Below the pieces are notes generated by a model. It saw only the letters and a program-made list of their open reading frames with translations, ran no database searches and was not told the origin of the DNA. The translations under genes were made by a program, and so were the position numbers. A stretch of DNA of 64,000 nt from a virus: the IMG/VR virus record IMGVR_UViG_3300025121_000023, positions 1 to 64,000 of that record. One strand, given 5' to 3'. Position 1 is the first letter of the stretch; every line of letters starts with the position of its first letter. Below, one piece after another: positions 8,071 to 16,317 of this stretch.

Positions 8071-9135
8071 TTATTTTACCTTAATCAAATCATTAGCAAA
8101 ATATGCACTTACTCTATCTTCTTTTCCATACGGTTTGAAATATAGTTGCCCATCATCTTTTTTGTATATTTTATGTTCACCATCTTTTTGAACATCTACA
8201 ATATCACCTTCTTTTAATTCTACTTCAAATTTATCATAACATTTTACATATTTATCTGTATAAAGTTTATTTTTATAAATATAACTTAATACTTTAGGAT
8301 GTAACATAGTATCTATTGCTTTAAATCTACATAAATTATCATTTTTTGTTAAATGAAATCTTATATCAGTAGATGATATTTCATCAATACTATTATCATT
8401 TTTTAAAAAAATGTGTGGTGGTTTTAAATACCAAACAACATTTTCATTTCTTTCAATACCTTTTCTTGGAACAACAACAAATCTAACCATTCTTTCAAGT
8501 TCTTGAAAATTAACCCACTTATCAAAACTGTTAGCGTTGTCCAATCCAATTATCATACTGAAGTTATATTTTCCTTCATATTCGGATTCTTCTTTAAGTC
8601 TTTTAAATAAATTAAAAGTTTCACCTGCTAACTTATTTTTTATTTCAAAATCACATACTTTAATTCGACCATCAACTTCTGCTGCTAATTTACACATTTC
8701 TAATCTATCATCAGGTGATTCCATATGTTTTCCTAACATATGAGAGTATGCGGGCATTAGCCACACTTCATCAAACATACCAGATGTATTTAATACAAAT
8801 TTAGCAAGTTCAATATGTGAATTATGAATAGGGTTAAAAGCGCCACCTAGGATAGCTACTTTTACTTTTCTTCCTAATGTTTTATATTGTAATGTACGTT
8901 TATTTATTTTGGTAATAGTGTTTTCAATTAATTCTTCGGCATCCCATTCACTTTCATTACATAATTGTAATAAAGATGATAGTAAATCACCAGCTTCTTC
9001 TTTAAGGTTTTTTACATCTTGCCATTTAATTAATTCTAAAAATTCATTTTGAATATCTAAAAGACGTTCTGATAATGGAGTATATCCGAAGTTTTCTTTA
9101 AATACATTATTTATTTTATTTTGTATTTCTTTCAT
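8071..9135 (-). CDS. nadD: MazG-like / nicotinate-nucleotide adenylyltransferase fusion
   Basis: 354 aa. Residues 1-85 resemble a MazG-type nucleotide pyrophosphohydrolase helix bundle (ERLLDIQNEFLELI then KEEAGDLLSSLLQL). Residues 90-290 are a NadD/NMNAT nucleotidyltransferase: GGAFNPIHNSH (97-107) is the (H/N)xGH ATP site and ISSTDIR is the conserved ISST-x-[IV]-R motif. NadD joins nicotinate mononucleotide with ATP to give nicotinate adenine dinucleotide. The last 60 residues (EGDIVDVQKDGEHKIYK...) look like a small beta-barrel add-on. Standalone NadD is about 190-215 aa, so this is a three-part fusion. Bifunctional NMN/NaMN specificity cannot be decided by eye. Confidence 0.88.
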   Translation of the reverse strand: MKEIQNKINNVFKENFGYTPLSERLLDIQNEFLELIKWQDVKNLKEEAGDLLSSLLQLCNESEWDAEELIENTITKINKRTLQYKTLGRKVKVAILGGAFNPIHNSHIELAKFVLNTSGMFDEVWLMPAYSHMLGKHMESPDDRLEMCKLAAEVDGRIKVCDFEIKNKLAGETFNLFKRLKEESEYEGKYNFSMIIGLDNANSFDKWVNFQELERMVRFVVVPRKGIERNENVVWYLKPPHIFLKNDNSIDEISSTDIRFHLTKNDNLCRFKAIDTMLHPKVLSYIYKNKLYTDKYVKCYDKFEVELKEGDIVDVQKDGEHKIYKKDDGQLYFKPYGKEDRVSAYFANDLIKVK

Positions 9136-9190
9136 ATATTTATAATTTTCATTAAAGATAATAAAAATAATCGTTTTAACCTAATTAATT

Positions 9191-9592
9191 TTAAAGCGTC
9201 CAAAAATTACCATACATATTTATATTATGATTTGATGTTATTCCTTTTTGCACGAATATATTCCAATTTTTACTCCAGGAATTAAGACAAAGATATAAAT
9301 CTTTTAAATATTTATATCTTTCAAATTCAGTATCAAAATTACATTTTATTTTATGTTCAGGTTTTAAAAAAGATTTTTCAGGAATTACAAAAGTTTTAGA
9401 ATATATTTCACCATTATCAAACGAGTATAATTTAAATCCATTTTCATCAGAATAATATACATTTTTATATTCATCAATAGAATCATATAAAAAATCATTA
9501 TCCCAAAAGTGAATTATTATTTCTAATGTATTATGTTTATTATATAATATAAATTCTAATATAAATTTATTCATTTTTTCATTACCGTTCAT
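9191..9592 (-). CDS. Hypothetical protein of the ERY-L paralog family, 133 aa
   Basis: Not recognised by function. The C-terminal segment FDTEFERYKYLKDLYLCL followed by a Trp-rich end recurs in three other genes of the window (40129, 40517 and 51666), defining a scattered paralog family with a beta-rich front half and one helix near the end. A single short gap separates it from the 60-aa gene. Confidence 0.65.
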   Translation of the reverse strand: MNGNEKMNKFILEFILYNKHNTLEIIIHFWDNDFLYDSIDEYKNVYYSDENGFKLYSFDNGEIYSKTFVIPEKSFLKPEHKIKCNFDTEFERYKYLKDLYLCLNSWSKNWNIFVQKGITSNHNINMYGNFWTL

Positions 9593-9596
9593 TTAC

Positions 9597-9779
9597 CTAT
9601 GAACTTTGATTATCGTTATATATTTCAATTTCGTCTTTTGTCATTGGAATAACCTTAAACATGAATGTCGCAGAACCTTGCTGTTTTATAAATGTCCAAC
9701 ATTCTTTTTCAGTTCCACTAAAACATTCTTGTTCCTCATCTACAGTATAAAGCAAATCTAATACTTTGTGTGTTTTCAT
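9597..9779 (-). CDS. Small hypothetical protein, 60 aa
   Basis: Acidic small protein (MKTHKVLDLLYTVDEEQECF...). No motif recognised. It ends 4 nt before the start-side neighbour and is compactly placed between two unknown genes. Confidence 0.55.
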   Translation of the reverse strand: MKTHKVLDLLYTVDEEQECFSGTEKECWTFIKQQGSATFMFKVIPMTKDEIEIYNDNQSS

Positions 9780-9798
9780 ATTTAATTTTTTTTTGTTA

Positions 9799-10515
9799 TT
9801 ATGCTACTTTTATAAATTGTTTAACAACTCCTGCAAAAATATCAGTTTTAAATACTTCAAGAACTTTTATAGTTATTTTTTTTCCTTTTGTTCTTTGTGC
9901 CTTTCCATTAATAACAGGCATAATGTATGGATACAATCCACTAACTTCTTTTCCATCAATACAAACAACACTTAATTCTATATAATTAAATATCGCATCT
10001 GTACATACATCATTATCATAAGAAATAAAACCATTTCTTGTAAATTCAATTTCAACAACATCATCTACTTTTAGTAAATTCTTGCTGTTAATTTCATCCT
10101 GTTTTGCTTTTTCGATTGCTTCAAAATGAGCAATATATTTTGGGTGATTAATAATGAATTTTGAAGTTTGTCCACCATAATTATTTGCACACCATAGGCA
10201 ATATTGAAAATCAATTTCTATCACTTCGTCAATTAATTTACCTGCATATTTACCACTCCAAAAATAACCTTCTGGTAAATCAAGTTTTTCATTACGAGTA
10301 AAAGAACTTGTACCTCTTAATTCAATATCGATTTCCACACCAGGATATAATGATTTTACTTTATTAATATCAGTAGAAACATTCTTAATGTAATAATACT
10401 TATGATCAACACCTGTTTGATGATGATTACCATAACTATCAGTTCGATATTGTTTTACTGCTTCATAATCCCAAAGGGTGTAAAATTGTGTAGCGAATCC
10501 AATTATTTTTTTCAT
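9799..10515 (-). CDS. Hypothetical protein, 238 aa
   Basis: Not recognised. Soluble, mixed composition, with FQYCLWCANNYGG in the middle and a Lys-rich KGKKITIKVLEVFK near the C-terminus. Upstream lies 128 bp without any gene in which I see no clear promoter or structure. Confidence 0.65.
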   Translation of the reverse strand: MKKIIGFATQFYTLWDYEAVKQYRTDSYGNHHQTGVDHKYYYIKNVSTDINKVKSLYPGVEIDIELRGTSSFTRNEKLDLPEGYFWSGKYAGKLIDEVIEIDFQYCLWCANNYGGQTSKFIINHPKYIAHFEAIEKAKQDEINSKNLLKVDDVVEIEFTRNGFISYDNDVCTDAIFNYIELSVVCIDGKEVSGLYPYIMPVINGKAQRTKGKKITIKVLEVFKTDIFAGVVKQFIKVA

Positions 10516-10643
10516 AATTTAGGATATTAATTATTCTGTAAAAGTAATACAAATAATTGTATTTTGCAAATATTTACTAATTCGTTTTTGGACCAATCAT
10601 AAGTTGCTAATTATTAATACATAAAATTAATAAAAAACAATAT

Positions 10644-10967
10644 TTAATCAAAGAAATCTTTTCTACGATCTATTACTTCTAATCTATCAACATACTTTTT
10701 AAGAATATCACCATGACAAAGTTCATTAGGGGTTGTATTAGTTTTACAAACACATCCAAGACGTTTATATTTTAATTCAGACAAAGAATTTAATAAATCT
10801 TCATTATTTAGCAAATATTTTTCAAATAATACTATTGCTTGTTTTCTATTATCCACTTTAAATTGTGCAAGTGTATTTTCTTTATGTGAATATGGATTAG
10901 ACCATTTTGAAGGACGGGTTATATCAATATCATATGAATCAGTATATTTATTTACAACTTCACACAT
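10644..10967 (-). CDS. DUF4326 domain protein, 107 aa
   Basis: The protein carries the DUF4326 hallmarks: IDITRPSKWSNPYS near residue 14-28 (family form [IV]-x-R-P-S-x-[WL]-[GS]-N-P[FY]) and CVCKTNTTPNELCHGDIL at 72-90 (family form C-x-C-K-x-x-x-CHGD). This domain is common in phages; its biochemistry is not established. It ends 1 nt before the 122-aa gene region begins. Confidence 0.75.
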   Translation of the reverse strand: MCEVVNKYTDSYDIDITRPSKWSNPYSHKENTLAQFKVDNRKQAIVLFEKYLLNNEDLLNSLSELKYKRLGCVCKTNTTPNELCHGDILKKYVDRLEVIDRRKDFFD

Positions 10968-10968
10968 T

Positions 10969-11337
10969 TTATTTTGAACTACTTTGTACCGATTTTTGAA
11001 CTAAAATAATATATTCCAAGAATGTTATAGGTATTTTGGATTCTTTAAAATTATCATCATACTTTAGAAGAAATAAATTACCTTCTTCGTCAATATCAGC
11101 AATAACATCATTACCATTTATATGATTTCTAAAATTAAGATTACCTGTACCGTTACTATATGTTTTTATTTCTAAATTTTCAATCATTCGAAATTTATCT
11201 TTTAATAAATTACCAATAATTTTTTCTTTTTCATATTTATCCTTTTTTTCTTTTTCTTTTTCTTTTTCCTTACTTAAAAAAAAGTTTAGTGGTTCATAAT
11301 AACCATTATCAAATGATCCTTCCCATATTTGTGACAT
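10969..11337 (-). CDS. Hypothetical protein with Lys/Glu repeat, 122 aa
   Basis: Not recognised. An EKEKEKEKKDKYEKEK stretch (about residues 24-39) forms a highly charged helix between a short N-terminal part and a beta-rich C-terminal half. The stop and the start of the DUF4326 gene nearly touch, so the two are likely co-translated. Confidence 0.6.
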   Translation of the reverse strand: MSQIWEGSFDNGYYEPLNFFLSKEKEKEKEKKDKYEKEKIIGNLLKDKFRMIENLEIKTYSNGTGNLNFRNHINGNDVIADIDEEGNLFLLKYDDNFKESKIPITFLEYIILVQKSVQSSSK

Positions 11338-11373
11338 AATTTCTATTTTATATATTTTAAATAATTTGTAGTA

Positions 11374-11751
11374 TTAATGTTTTTCAATCATAAATGTATA
11401 AGCCCAATTTTGTTTATAATCACACACCGGACAAACCCAACCATCTTTTGTTGCTATTAATGCTGTGCTATTAAAAGGTGTTTCTGGATAATTAATACCC
11501 CTTGCTATTTCTTTTTTCAAATATTCATCATAGTTTTCTCCTTTATGTTTTTTTTCAAACTCGAATTTTATATGAATATCATCACCTTGGTTTTGACAAG
11601 TAAACTCGTGAAATTTTCCACTAACTTGATAATTATTTAAATTCTTAACTTGTTCATCAGTAAATGGTGATTTAATATATTTTCCTATATTATCTTTAAC
11701 TCTCAAAATTTGATTATATTTTTCGAGAGTTGACTTTGATTTTGTATTCAT
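11374..11751 (-). CDS. Hypothetical protein with CPVC knuckle, 125 aa
   Basis: Not recognised. The C-terminus has GWVCPVCDYKQNW, half of a zinc knuckle, with another Cys at about residue 54 (FTCQNQGDD). May bind zinc as a dimer or with that Cys. Confidence 0.6.
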   Translation of the reverse strand: MNTKSKSTLEKYNQILRVKDNIGKYIKSPFTDEQVKNLNNYQVSGKFHEFTCQNQGDDIHIKFEFEKKHKGENYDEYLKKEIARGINYPETPFNSTALIATKDGWVCPVCDYKQNWAYTFMIEKH

Positions 11752-11831
11752 AATCAGGTATTTAATTATTTAAGTTTATATATAATAGTTATAAAACATT
11801 AAAACGATTTTATAACAAAGTATAAATTCAA

Positions 11832-12005
11832 TTAAAAATTATATTTAACTATTCTACTTTTTAAGAACTTCGTGATTTTCCTTGAACAAAATAATTGTTC
11901 AAACCAGTTTAGTTCCATTATAAACTTTTCAGCATCTATATACCTTTCCGTAAGTTGTTCCATTTTGTTCAATGAAAATTCTGCAATATTTTTTGTATTT
12001 TCCAT
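11832..12005 (-). CDS. Small hypothetical protein, 57 aa
   Basis: Starts MENTKNIAEFSLNKMEQL, a helical protein with a basic tail. The frame is open upstream to a TTG at 12035, but the ATG at 12005 is preferred because the TTG lies in the boundary of the cassette-like DNA at 12036. Confidence 0.5.
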   Translation of the reverse strand: MENTKNIAEFSLNKMEQLTERYIDAEKFIMELNWFEQLFCSRKITKFLKSRIVKYNF

Positions 12006-12049
12006 ATTATAATTTTTAACTAAATTTATACTCAACCGTTATAGGGCAT

Positions 12050-12232
12050 TTAATCCCACGGATTCTCACCAGTAATTTCGACAAACACATCCTTTAATTG
12101 CTTTACTTTTTCGGGCAAAGCAATACTAAGTTGTTCAACGTGCATTTGTGGTGGCAACGGCATCTTTAATGAGTGTGCAAGGTTGTCAAGCGAATCAATC
12201 AACTGACCAAGTGTTTCAAATTTATCTTCCAT
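12050..12232 (-). CDS. Hypothetical cassette-type protein, 60 aa
   Basis: Begins MEDKFETLGQLIDSLDNLAH and ends ENPWD. The frame also opens from an ATG at 12307, but that ATG lies inside the inverted repeat, so the ATG at 12232 is preferred. Codon use is less AT-biased than in neighbours (many GC-ending codons), in line with acquisition from elsewhere. Confidence 0.55.
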   Translation of the reverse strand: MEDKFETLGQLIDSLDNLAHSLKMPLPPQMHVEQLSIALPEKVKQLKDVFVEITGENPWD

Positions 12233-12260
12233 TGTAATTAAAATAAACGCCCTATAACAA

Positions 12261-12368
12261 CAAGTATAGCAAAGCAGGGGCGTGTTCTGTATGCTATCTG
12301 AGTGCATCTAATTTACTTCATCACGGCTCGACAGGTTAGCACTCTAAATCCCTGCCTTGCTATACTTG
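12261..12368. repeat. attC-like imperfect inverted repeat
   Basis: Arms 12261-12279 and 12350-12368 are 19 nt each with one mismatch (CAAGTATAGCAAAGCAGGG and its complement). The 70-nt interior has further short complementary pieces (GAGTGC/GCACTC). Outer flanks are CTATAAC on one side and GTTAGC on the other. The folded form would be a long stem like a gene-cassette attC site. Confidence 0.55.
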
Positions 12369-12381
12369 CAGCCGTTAGCAA

Positions 12382-12651
12382 CTATAATTTGCTTTTAAAT
12401 TCATCTACTAATTTAGTTTTGTACTCATCAGTAAATTTCATCTCGAATTTATCGGCATACCAAGTAATAAAAGCAAATAACAGTTCACTTCGTTTGCTAA
12501 CACATTGTATATCCAAATTTTTAACAAAAGTTAGTATGTTATTTTCAATTCCTAGCGTTTCACAAACTCTGTCATAAGCATCTGCCTTTGGTCGAACTTC
12601 TGTAATTAATTTTATCAGTTCTTTCTTTTTTAATTGTTCTAATGTTTTCAT
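12382..12651 (-). CDS. Hypothetical cassette-type protein, 89 aa
   Basis: Helical protein (MKTLEQLKKKELIKLITEVRPKAD...). Not recognised by function. Its stop is followed directly by GCTAACGG and the long inverted repeat, so it forms a gene-plus-hairpin unit. Confidence 0.6.
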   Translation of the reverse strand: MKTLEQLKKKELIKLITEVRPKADAYDRVCETLGIENNILTFVKNLDIQCVSKRSELLFAFITWYADKFEMKFTDEYKTKLVDEFKSKL

Positions 12652-12693
12652 CTCTTTTATTTTTTGTTAAAAATCAGTATATACAATCATACG

Positions 12694-12951
12694 TTAGCGG
12701 TCATTGCCGTAACACTCTTGTTTATATTGTTCCAATTTATCATACAGTACTTTAAATTGTGGTTGACCGTTATCAATTAGCCAATCAATAAAATGGTAAG
12801 TTGGGTTTATATATTTGCGAATTTTATCACCCATTGTATCAGGCAACGAACCGCTAACACCCAATAAATCCAATAAAAGCTTTCGTGCTTTATTGTCAGT
12901 TATAGTGCCTTGTTCAAGGTCTTGTGCTATTTTTGAAAGTTCTGTTTTCAT
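12694..12951 (-). CDS. Hypothetical cassette-type protein, 85 aa
   Basis: Contains DLEQGTITDNKARKLLLDLLGVSGS, a pattern I recall as frequent in small proteins of Bacteroidota genomes and their phages; function unknown. The stop is followed by CGCTAACG. The higher GC fits the surrounding insert. Confidence 0.6.
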   Translation of the reverse strand: MKTELSKIAQDLEQGTITDNKARKLLLDLLGVSGSLPDTMGDKIRKYINPTYHFIDWLIDNGQPQFKVLYDKLEQYKQECYGNDR

Positions 12952-12992
12952 AATCTTTTACTGTGTTTATTTTTAAAGTTAGAAGTAATAAA

Positions 12993-13277
12993 TCAAACTA
13001 CCATAGTGAAACTATCAGAAATCCAATTATCACCAACATATATTTCACTATCGAGTCCGTCAAATTCAACAATATTCGTACAGGTATAAATTTTATCTTC
13101 TTCCCAAAATTTACTATCTCTCATAATTTGTGTTGGTAATTTGACTTTGAATTTCTGACTTATTTTCGTAACCTTACCGTTTAATTTACTACTTCTAATA
13201 TCAGATATACTCAAGTTTTCTTGATATTCATTGAAACTTTGTATGTATTTATTATCTTTATTCTTCAACGTATTCAT
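12993..13277 (-). CDS. Hypothetical protein, 94 aa
   Basis: Not recognised. Beta-rich C-terminal half (IYTCTNIVEFDGLDSEIYVGDNWI). It begins 2 nt after the upstream 229-aa gene stops, so the two are probably coupled. Confidence 0.6.
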   Translation of the reverse strand: MNTLKNKDNKYIQSFNEYQENLSISDIRSSKLNGKVTKISQKFKVKLPTQIMRDSKFWEEDKIYTCTNIVEFDGLDSEIYVGDNWISDSFTMVV

Positions 13278-13279
13278 TT

Positions 13280-13969
13280 TTATTTAAAACCAAAATAGAA
13301 TTTAGGAATAACTTCTATTTTTAATCCTTTAAAATAGTCATTTCTAAATTCTTCAATTATTTTTTCATCTTGTGTTGCAAATACATAAAAACCATTTAGA
13401 AATATTTGAATTTTATCCTGATATTTATTCTTTAACGTTTCAATTAATTTATTAAATACGTATGTTGTATCATCTAATATTTCAGTAGTTTCTTTATCAA
13501 ATTTAACTTCTGGATATATTTTTATTACATCACCTATAAAAGTAGGATTAATAATAACGCCTTTAATTGTTTCAAAATAATCGTGGAATAAAGTTAGAAA
13601 TAATATTGTATTATCATTATAAGCTCTTATATTATGTATCACAAATCCTGGTTTATATCTAGTAATTATTTGATTTCTAACATAATTTATAATTTCATCT
13701 TTATTATAAATATGTTTAACAAAAACAGATATATTTAATAATTCTTTATAATTATGTTTATTAGGAATGATATCATTTAATAATAATGATAATTTTGTTT
13801 TTTCATTATCTGTAAATTTTTTTTCTTTATCAAATTCACCTTTTTTAATAATTTTATTCATAAGAACTTCGGCATCAATATTTGTAAGTTCGGGTTTAAT
13901 TCCTAACTTAGTCTCCATCATTTTTCTTATATTTTGATTTATTTGATATTTTTTTGTTGATTCATACAT
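13280..13969 (-). CDS. Hypothetical protein, 229 aa
   Basis: Not recognised. Alpha-rich N-terminal half, beta-looking C-terminal half ending in FYFGFK. No cysteine cluster, signal peptide or membrane segment. Confidence 0.65.
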   Translation of the reverse strand: MYESTKKYQINQNIRKMMETKLGIKPELTNIDAEVLMNKIIKKGEFDKEKKFTDNEKTKLSLLLNDIIPNKHNYKELLNISVFVKHIYNKDEIINYVRNQIITRYKPGFVIHNIRAYNDNTILFLTLFHDYFETIKGVIINPTFIGDVIKIYPEVKFDKETTEILDDTTYVFNKLIETLKNKYQDKIQIFLNGFYVFATQDEKIIEEFRNDYFKGLKIEVIPKFYFGFK

Positions 13970-13981
13970 ATTATTAAAATA

Positions 13982-14347
13982 TTACTCATTATTTGAATTT
14001 TTATAATTTTTTAAAAAATCCTTTTTATCTTTTGATAATTTTTCTAAACCGACTTTATTTATTTCATTTAATATATCATCTATATTATATTTAGGTGATT
14101 TATCAATTGTAATAGGATTTCGAATTAGTCTATGTTTTTTTGTAGTACTTTTAATTGTATTATCTGAAACTTTTCTATATATCTGTCTAAGTTGATCTTC
14201 ATTTAAATGTTTACTCATTTTAGATATTATAGATGTTCTTGATTTTACAGAAATCTTTAATTTTTTAATTTCATCTCTATTTTTTAATATAAAATAGCCC
14301 ATAACAAATATTACAATTATTATTAATGTTAATAACAAATTTTCCAT
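13982..14347 (-). CDS. Membrane-anchored protein with DUF6576-like tail, 121 aa
   Basis: One N-terminal membrane anchor (about residues 4-21) followed by a basic stretch. The C-terminal segment DDILNEINKVGLEKLSKDKK resembles the short helical tail (DEILDKIxKxGxxSLSxEEK) found on Bacteroidota rhomboid proteins (DUF6576). Here it is on its own, suggesting a host-derived interaction module. 7 nt after the HD gene. Confidence 0.55.
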   Translation of the reverse strand: MENLLLTLIIIVIFVMGYFILKNRDEIKKLKISVKSRTSIISKMSKHLNEDQLRQIYRKVSDNTIKSTTKKHRLIRNPITIDKSPKYNIDDILNEINKVGLEKLSKDKKDFLKNYKNSNNE

Positions 14348-14354
14348 TTTTAAA

Positions 14355-15203
14355 TTATTTATAAATTACTATTTGTTTTTCAGTTGGTTTAACCATTTCA
14401 ACAGGAATGAATACATCAAACCCATTATCATCTTCAAGATGATTAATATTTTCGGGGAATGTATATCTAAATTTATCTATCATATATACAAAGTTATTTC
14501 CATTCCATACTGCTACTTGTGCATTTCTACATTTACCATAATAATATTGTCCAGTTATTAAATCATTTTTCCTAATTATTCCTTTATTAAATAATTCTTT
14601 ATATAATTCACCAGGTATTGGTCTAGGTAATTTAATATTATGAACAGTTTCTTTATCAAATTTTTCTATATTATTATATGTAATTTCAAAATATTTTTCA
14701 TTTGTATTTGTGATATTTTCTAACTCTTCCCACATTTCACCATATTTTCCATTATAAAGTTTTTCTTTAAATAAAGGAAATTCTTTTTTATACATTTTAA
14801 ACATATTATAATTCCCATATGTTTTACTATATATCATATTAGATATTCTATCACATATTTTAACAAAGATAGCATAATCACATTCTTTTATTCCTTCGTA
14901 ATATTTATTATTGGATCTTTCTGATCTGTTTTTTCCTTTTTCATTGCTAACTCTATAAATTATATCAGCAATTTTTACTCCTAGTACCTGTTTTACACCA
15001 TTATAATTAACAGTTGGATCTTCAATTAAATCATGTCCCCAACATGCTTTAATAATAATATCGTGATATTCTTTTGGAATTAAATATAAATATTTTTTAG
15101 CAATTTTAACAACACCTTGTAAATGAACAATATAAGGCAATTCATCATATTTTTGATTAATATCAATATGCTTTTGTATAATCCATTTAATTTTATCATC
15201 CAT
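14355..15203 (-). CDS. HD-domain protein resembling (p)ppGpp hydrolases
   Basis: 282 aa. Residues 20-150 show the SpoT/MESH1 HD arrangement: YIVHLQGV (His27), WGHDLIED (His57, Asp58, Glu61, Asp62), NEKGKNR, and KICDRISNM (Asp118, Asn122). Such enzymes cleave (p)ppGpp-type alarmones. The C-terminal 100 residues (LPRPIPGELYKELF...) are an unrecognised extra domain. It could remove starvation alarmones or pyrophosphorylated toxic nucleotides during infection; other HD phosphohydrolase substrates are possible. Confidence 0.7.
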   Translation of the reverse strand: MDDKIKWIIQKHIDINQKYDELPYIVHLQGVVKIAKKYLYLIPKEYHDIIIKACWGHDLIEDPTVNYNGVKQVLGVKIADIIYRVSNEKGKNRSERSNNKYYEGIKECDYAIFVKICDRISNMIYSKTYGNYNMFKMYKKEFPLFKEKLYNGKYGEMWEELENITNTNEKYFEITYNNIEKFDKETVHNIKLPRPIPGELYKELFNKGIIRKNDLITGQYYYGKCRNAQVAVWNGNNFVYMIDKFRYTFPENINHLEDDNGFDVFIPVEMVKPTEKQIVIYK

Positions 15204-15237
15204 AATTTATCACTTTAATTATTGTTCATGTGATATT

Positions 15238-16197
15238 TTAAATACCTGTATTAGTTATTTTTTGTTTTGGTACAAATAACATTTTCTGTTGTTTTTTATA
15301 AGAAAAATCATTAAATCCGAAATTAGGATTCCTACCTTCATTAAATTTTCTAGTTGATTTAATACTTTCCCAATCTATTTTTACGAAAGCATCAGTCAAA
15401 TCTATAAGAAATTCTAAGTCTTGACATTCTGCATCAGAATGTGCTTTAAAATAACCAACAGAAATATTTGTACATTCATTAATACGGTCATCAAGAATAC
15501 GAGAATCAGTTGAACTACCAAAAGGATCAGGTGCAAACCAAAAACCAAATCGATTAAGTTTTCTACAAACTTCAGTAGCAAATTCATCAGAACAAGATCT
15601 TTTATATCTTTGGTGTGTAATAACTGAGTTATACCCCTTTCTATCCAAAGATATACATTTTGTTACATTTTTGAGGTCAGTATTTTCGAAAATACTATTA
15701 CGTAACTTTCCTGAACCAATTAAACCAACTTCTTCACCTCGAAATAAATAATATATACCAGGTTTTTTATATCTAATCATATCTAGGATAATAGCTACAC
15801 CTGCTTTATCATCAGCACCTAATGTAGTTTTACCGTCAGTTTTTACAAAATCACGAGTTTTAGAAAAAACGTGATTAACAATTTTACTTTTACCCCAATC
15901 CAATTTTAATTTTCTCATCCAATTATAACGTTTTGTAGTTAGAACTGTATCAGTATGGGCAGTAAACATTGTAGTAGGTGAAGTATTTTCTGCAGTATAA
16001 ATTACTCTATACAAGTTTCCATTATCATCGAATTTAAAATTATATTCGTTAATTAATTTTTGAATCATTAAAGGTTGTATATTAATATGTTCAGGTGAAC
16101 CGTATTTCATATTAGGATTAGATGGTGGATTATATTCAGAACCATAAGGATATGTTTTTGATGTTAACCACAAAAAATTACTTTCTACAAATTTCAT
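15238..16197 (-). CDS. M20/M28-like zinc aminopeptidase
   Basis: 319 aa. Di-zinc peptidase motifs in order: TAHTDTV (metal His, catalytic Asp), LGADDKAGVA (bridging Asp), FRGEEVGLIGS (catalytic and metal Glu), SLDRKG (metal Asp) and GYFKAHSDAE (metal His). This matches the M20/M28 clan. Substrate unknown; it may trim peptides produced by the Clp protease encoded next door, which is inference. It has a host-type promoter and follows the clpC terminator. Confidence 0.8.
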   Translation of the reverse strand: MKFVESNFLWLTSKTYPYGSEYNPPSNPNMKYGSPEHINIQPLMIQKLINEYNFKFDDNGNLYRVIYTAENTSPTTMFTAHTDTVLTTKRYNWMRKLKLDWGKSKIVNHVFSKTRDFVKTDGKTTLGADDKAGVAIILDMIRYKKPGIYYLFRGEEVGLIGSGKLRNSIFENTDLKNVTKCISLDRKGYNSVITHQRYKRSCSDEFATEVCRKLNRFGFWFAPDPFGSSTDSRILDDRINECTNISVGYFKAHSDAECQDLEFLIDLTDAFVKIDWESIKSTRKFNEGRNPNFGFNDFSYKKQQKMLFVPKQKITNTGI

Positions 16198-16226
16198 ATT
16201 ACATAAGTTTTAATTATTTACTTATA

Positions 16227-16259
16227 CAAAGATACAAATAAATTATTTATTAAACAAAA
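16227..16259 (-). promoter_or_regulatory. Host-type promoter for the M20/M28-like peptidase
   Basis: Minus strand: TTTTG, 20 nt, TATCTTTG, about 30 nt before the ATG. It directly follows the clpC terminator. Confidence 0.6.
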
Positions 16260-16287
16260 AAAGGGTGTTAAAAATTTAACACCCTTT
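16260..16287 (-). terminator. Intrinsic terminator after clpC
   Basis: Hairpin GGGTGTTAAA / TTTAACACCC with a 2-nt loop, followed on the minus strand by seven T residues. It separates clpC from the peptidase gene. Confidence 0.8.
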
Positions 16288-16317
16288 AAAAATACTTATT
16301 TAACGAAAAAATTAATC

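Larger units (their letters stand above)
12036..12955 (-). mobile_element. Cassette-like insert with attC-like palindrome (tentative)
   Basis: About 0.9 kb of visibly less AT-rich DNA holding three short genes. After each gene stop, read on the minus strand, there is a TAACG core: ATAACGG (12036-12047), GCTAACGG (about 12372-12380) and CGCTAACG (about 12690-12697). Between the second and third genes is a long imperfect inverted repeat (12261-12368). Short single-gene units followed by a hairpin site with GTTA-type cores resemble integron gene cassettes. The exact ends and any integrase link are unproven. Confidence 0.4.
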
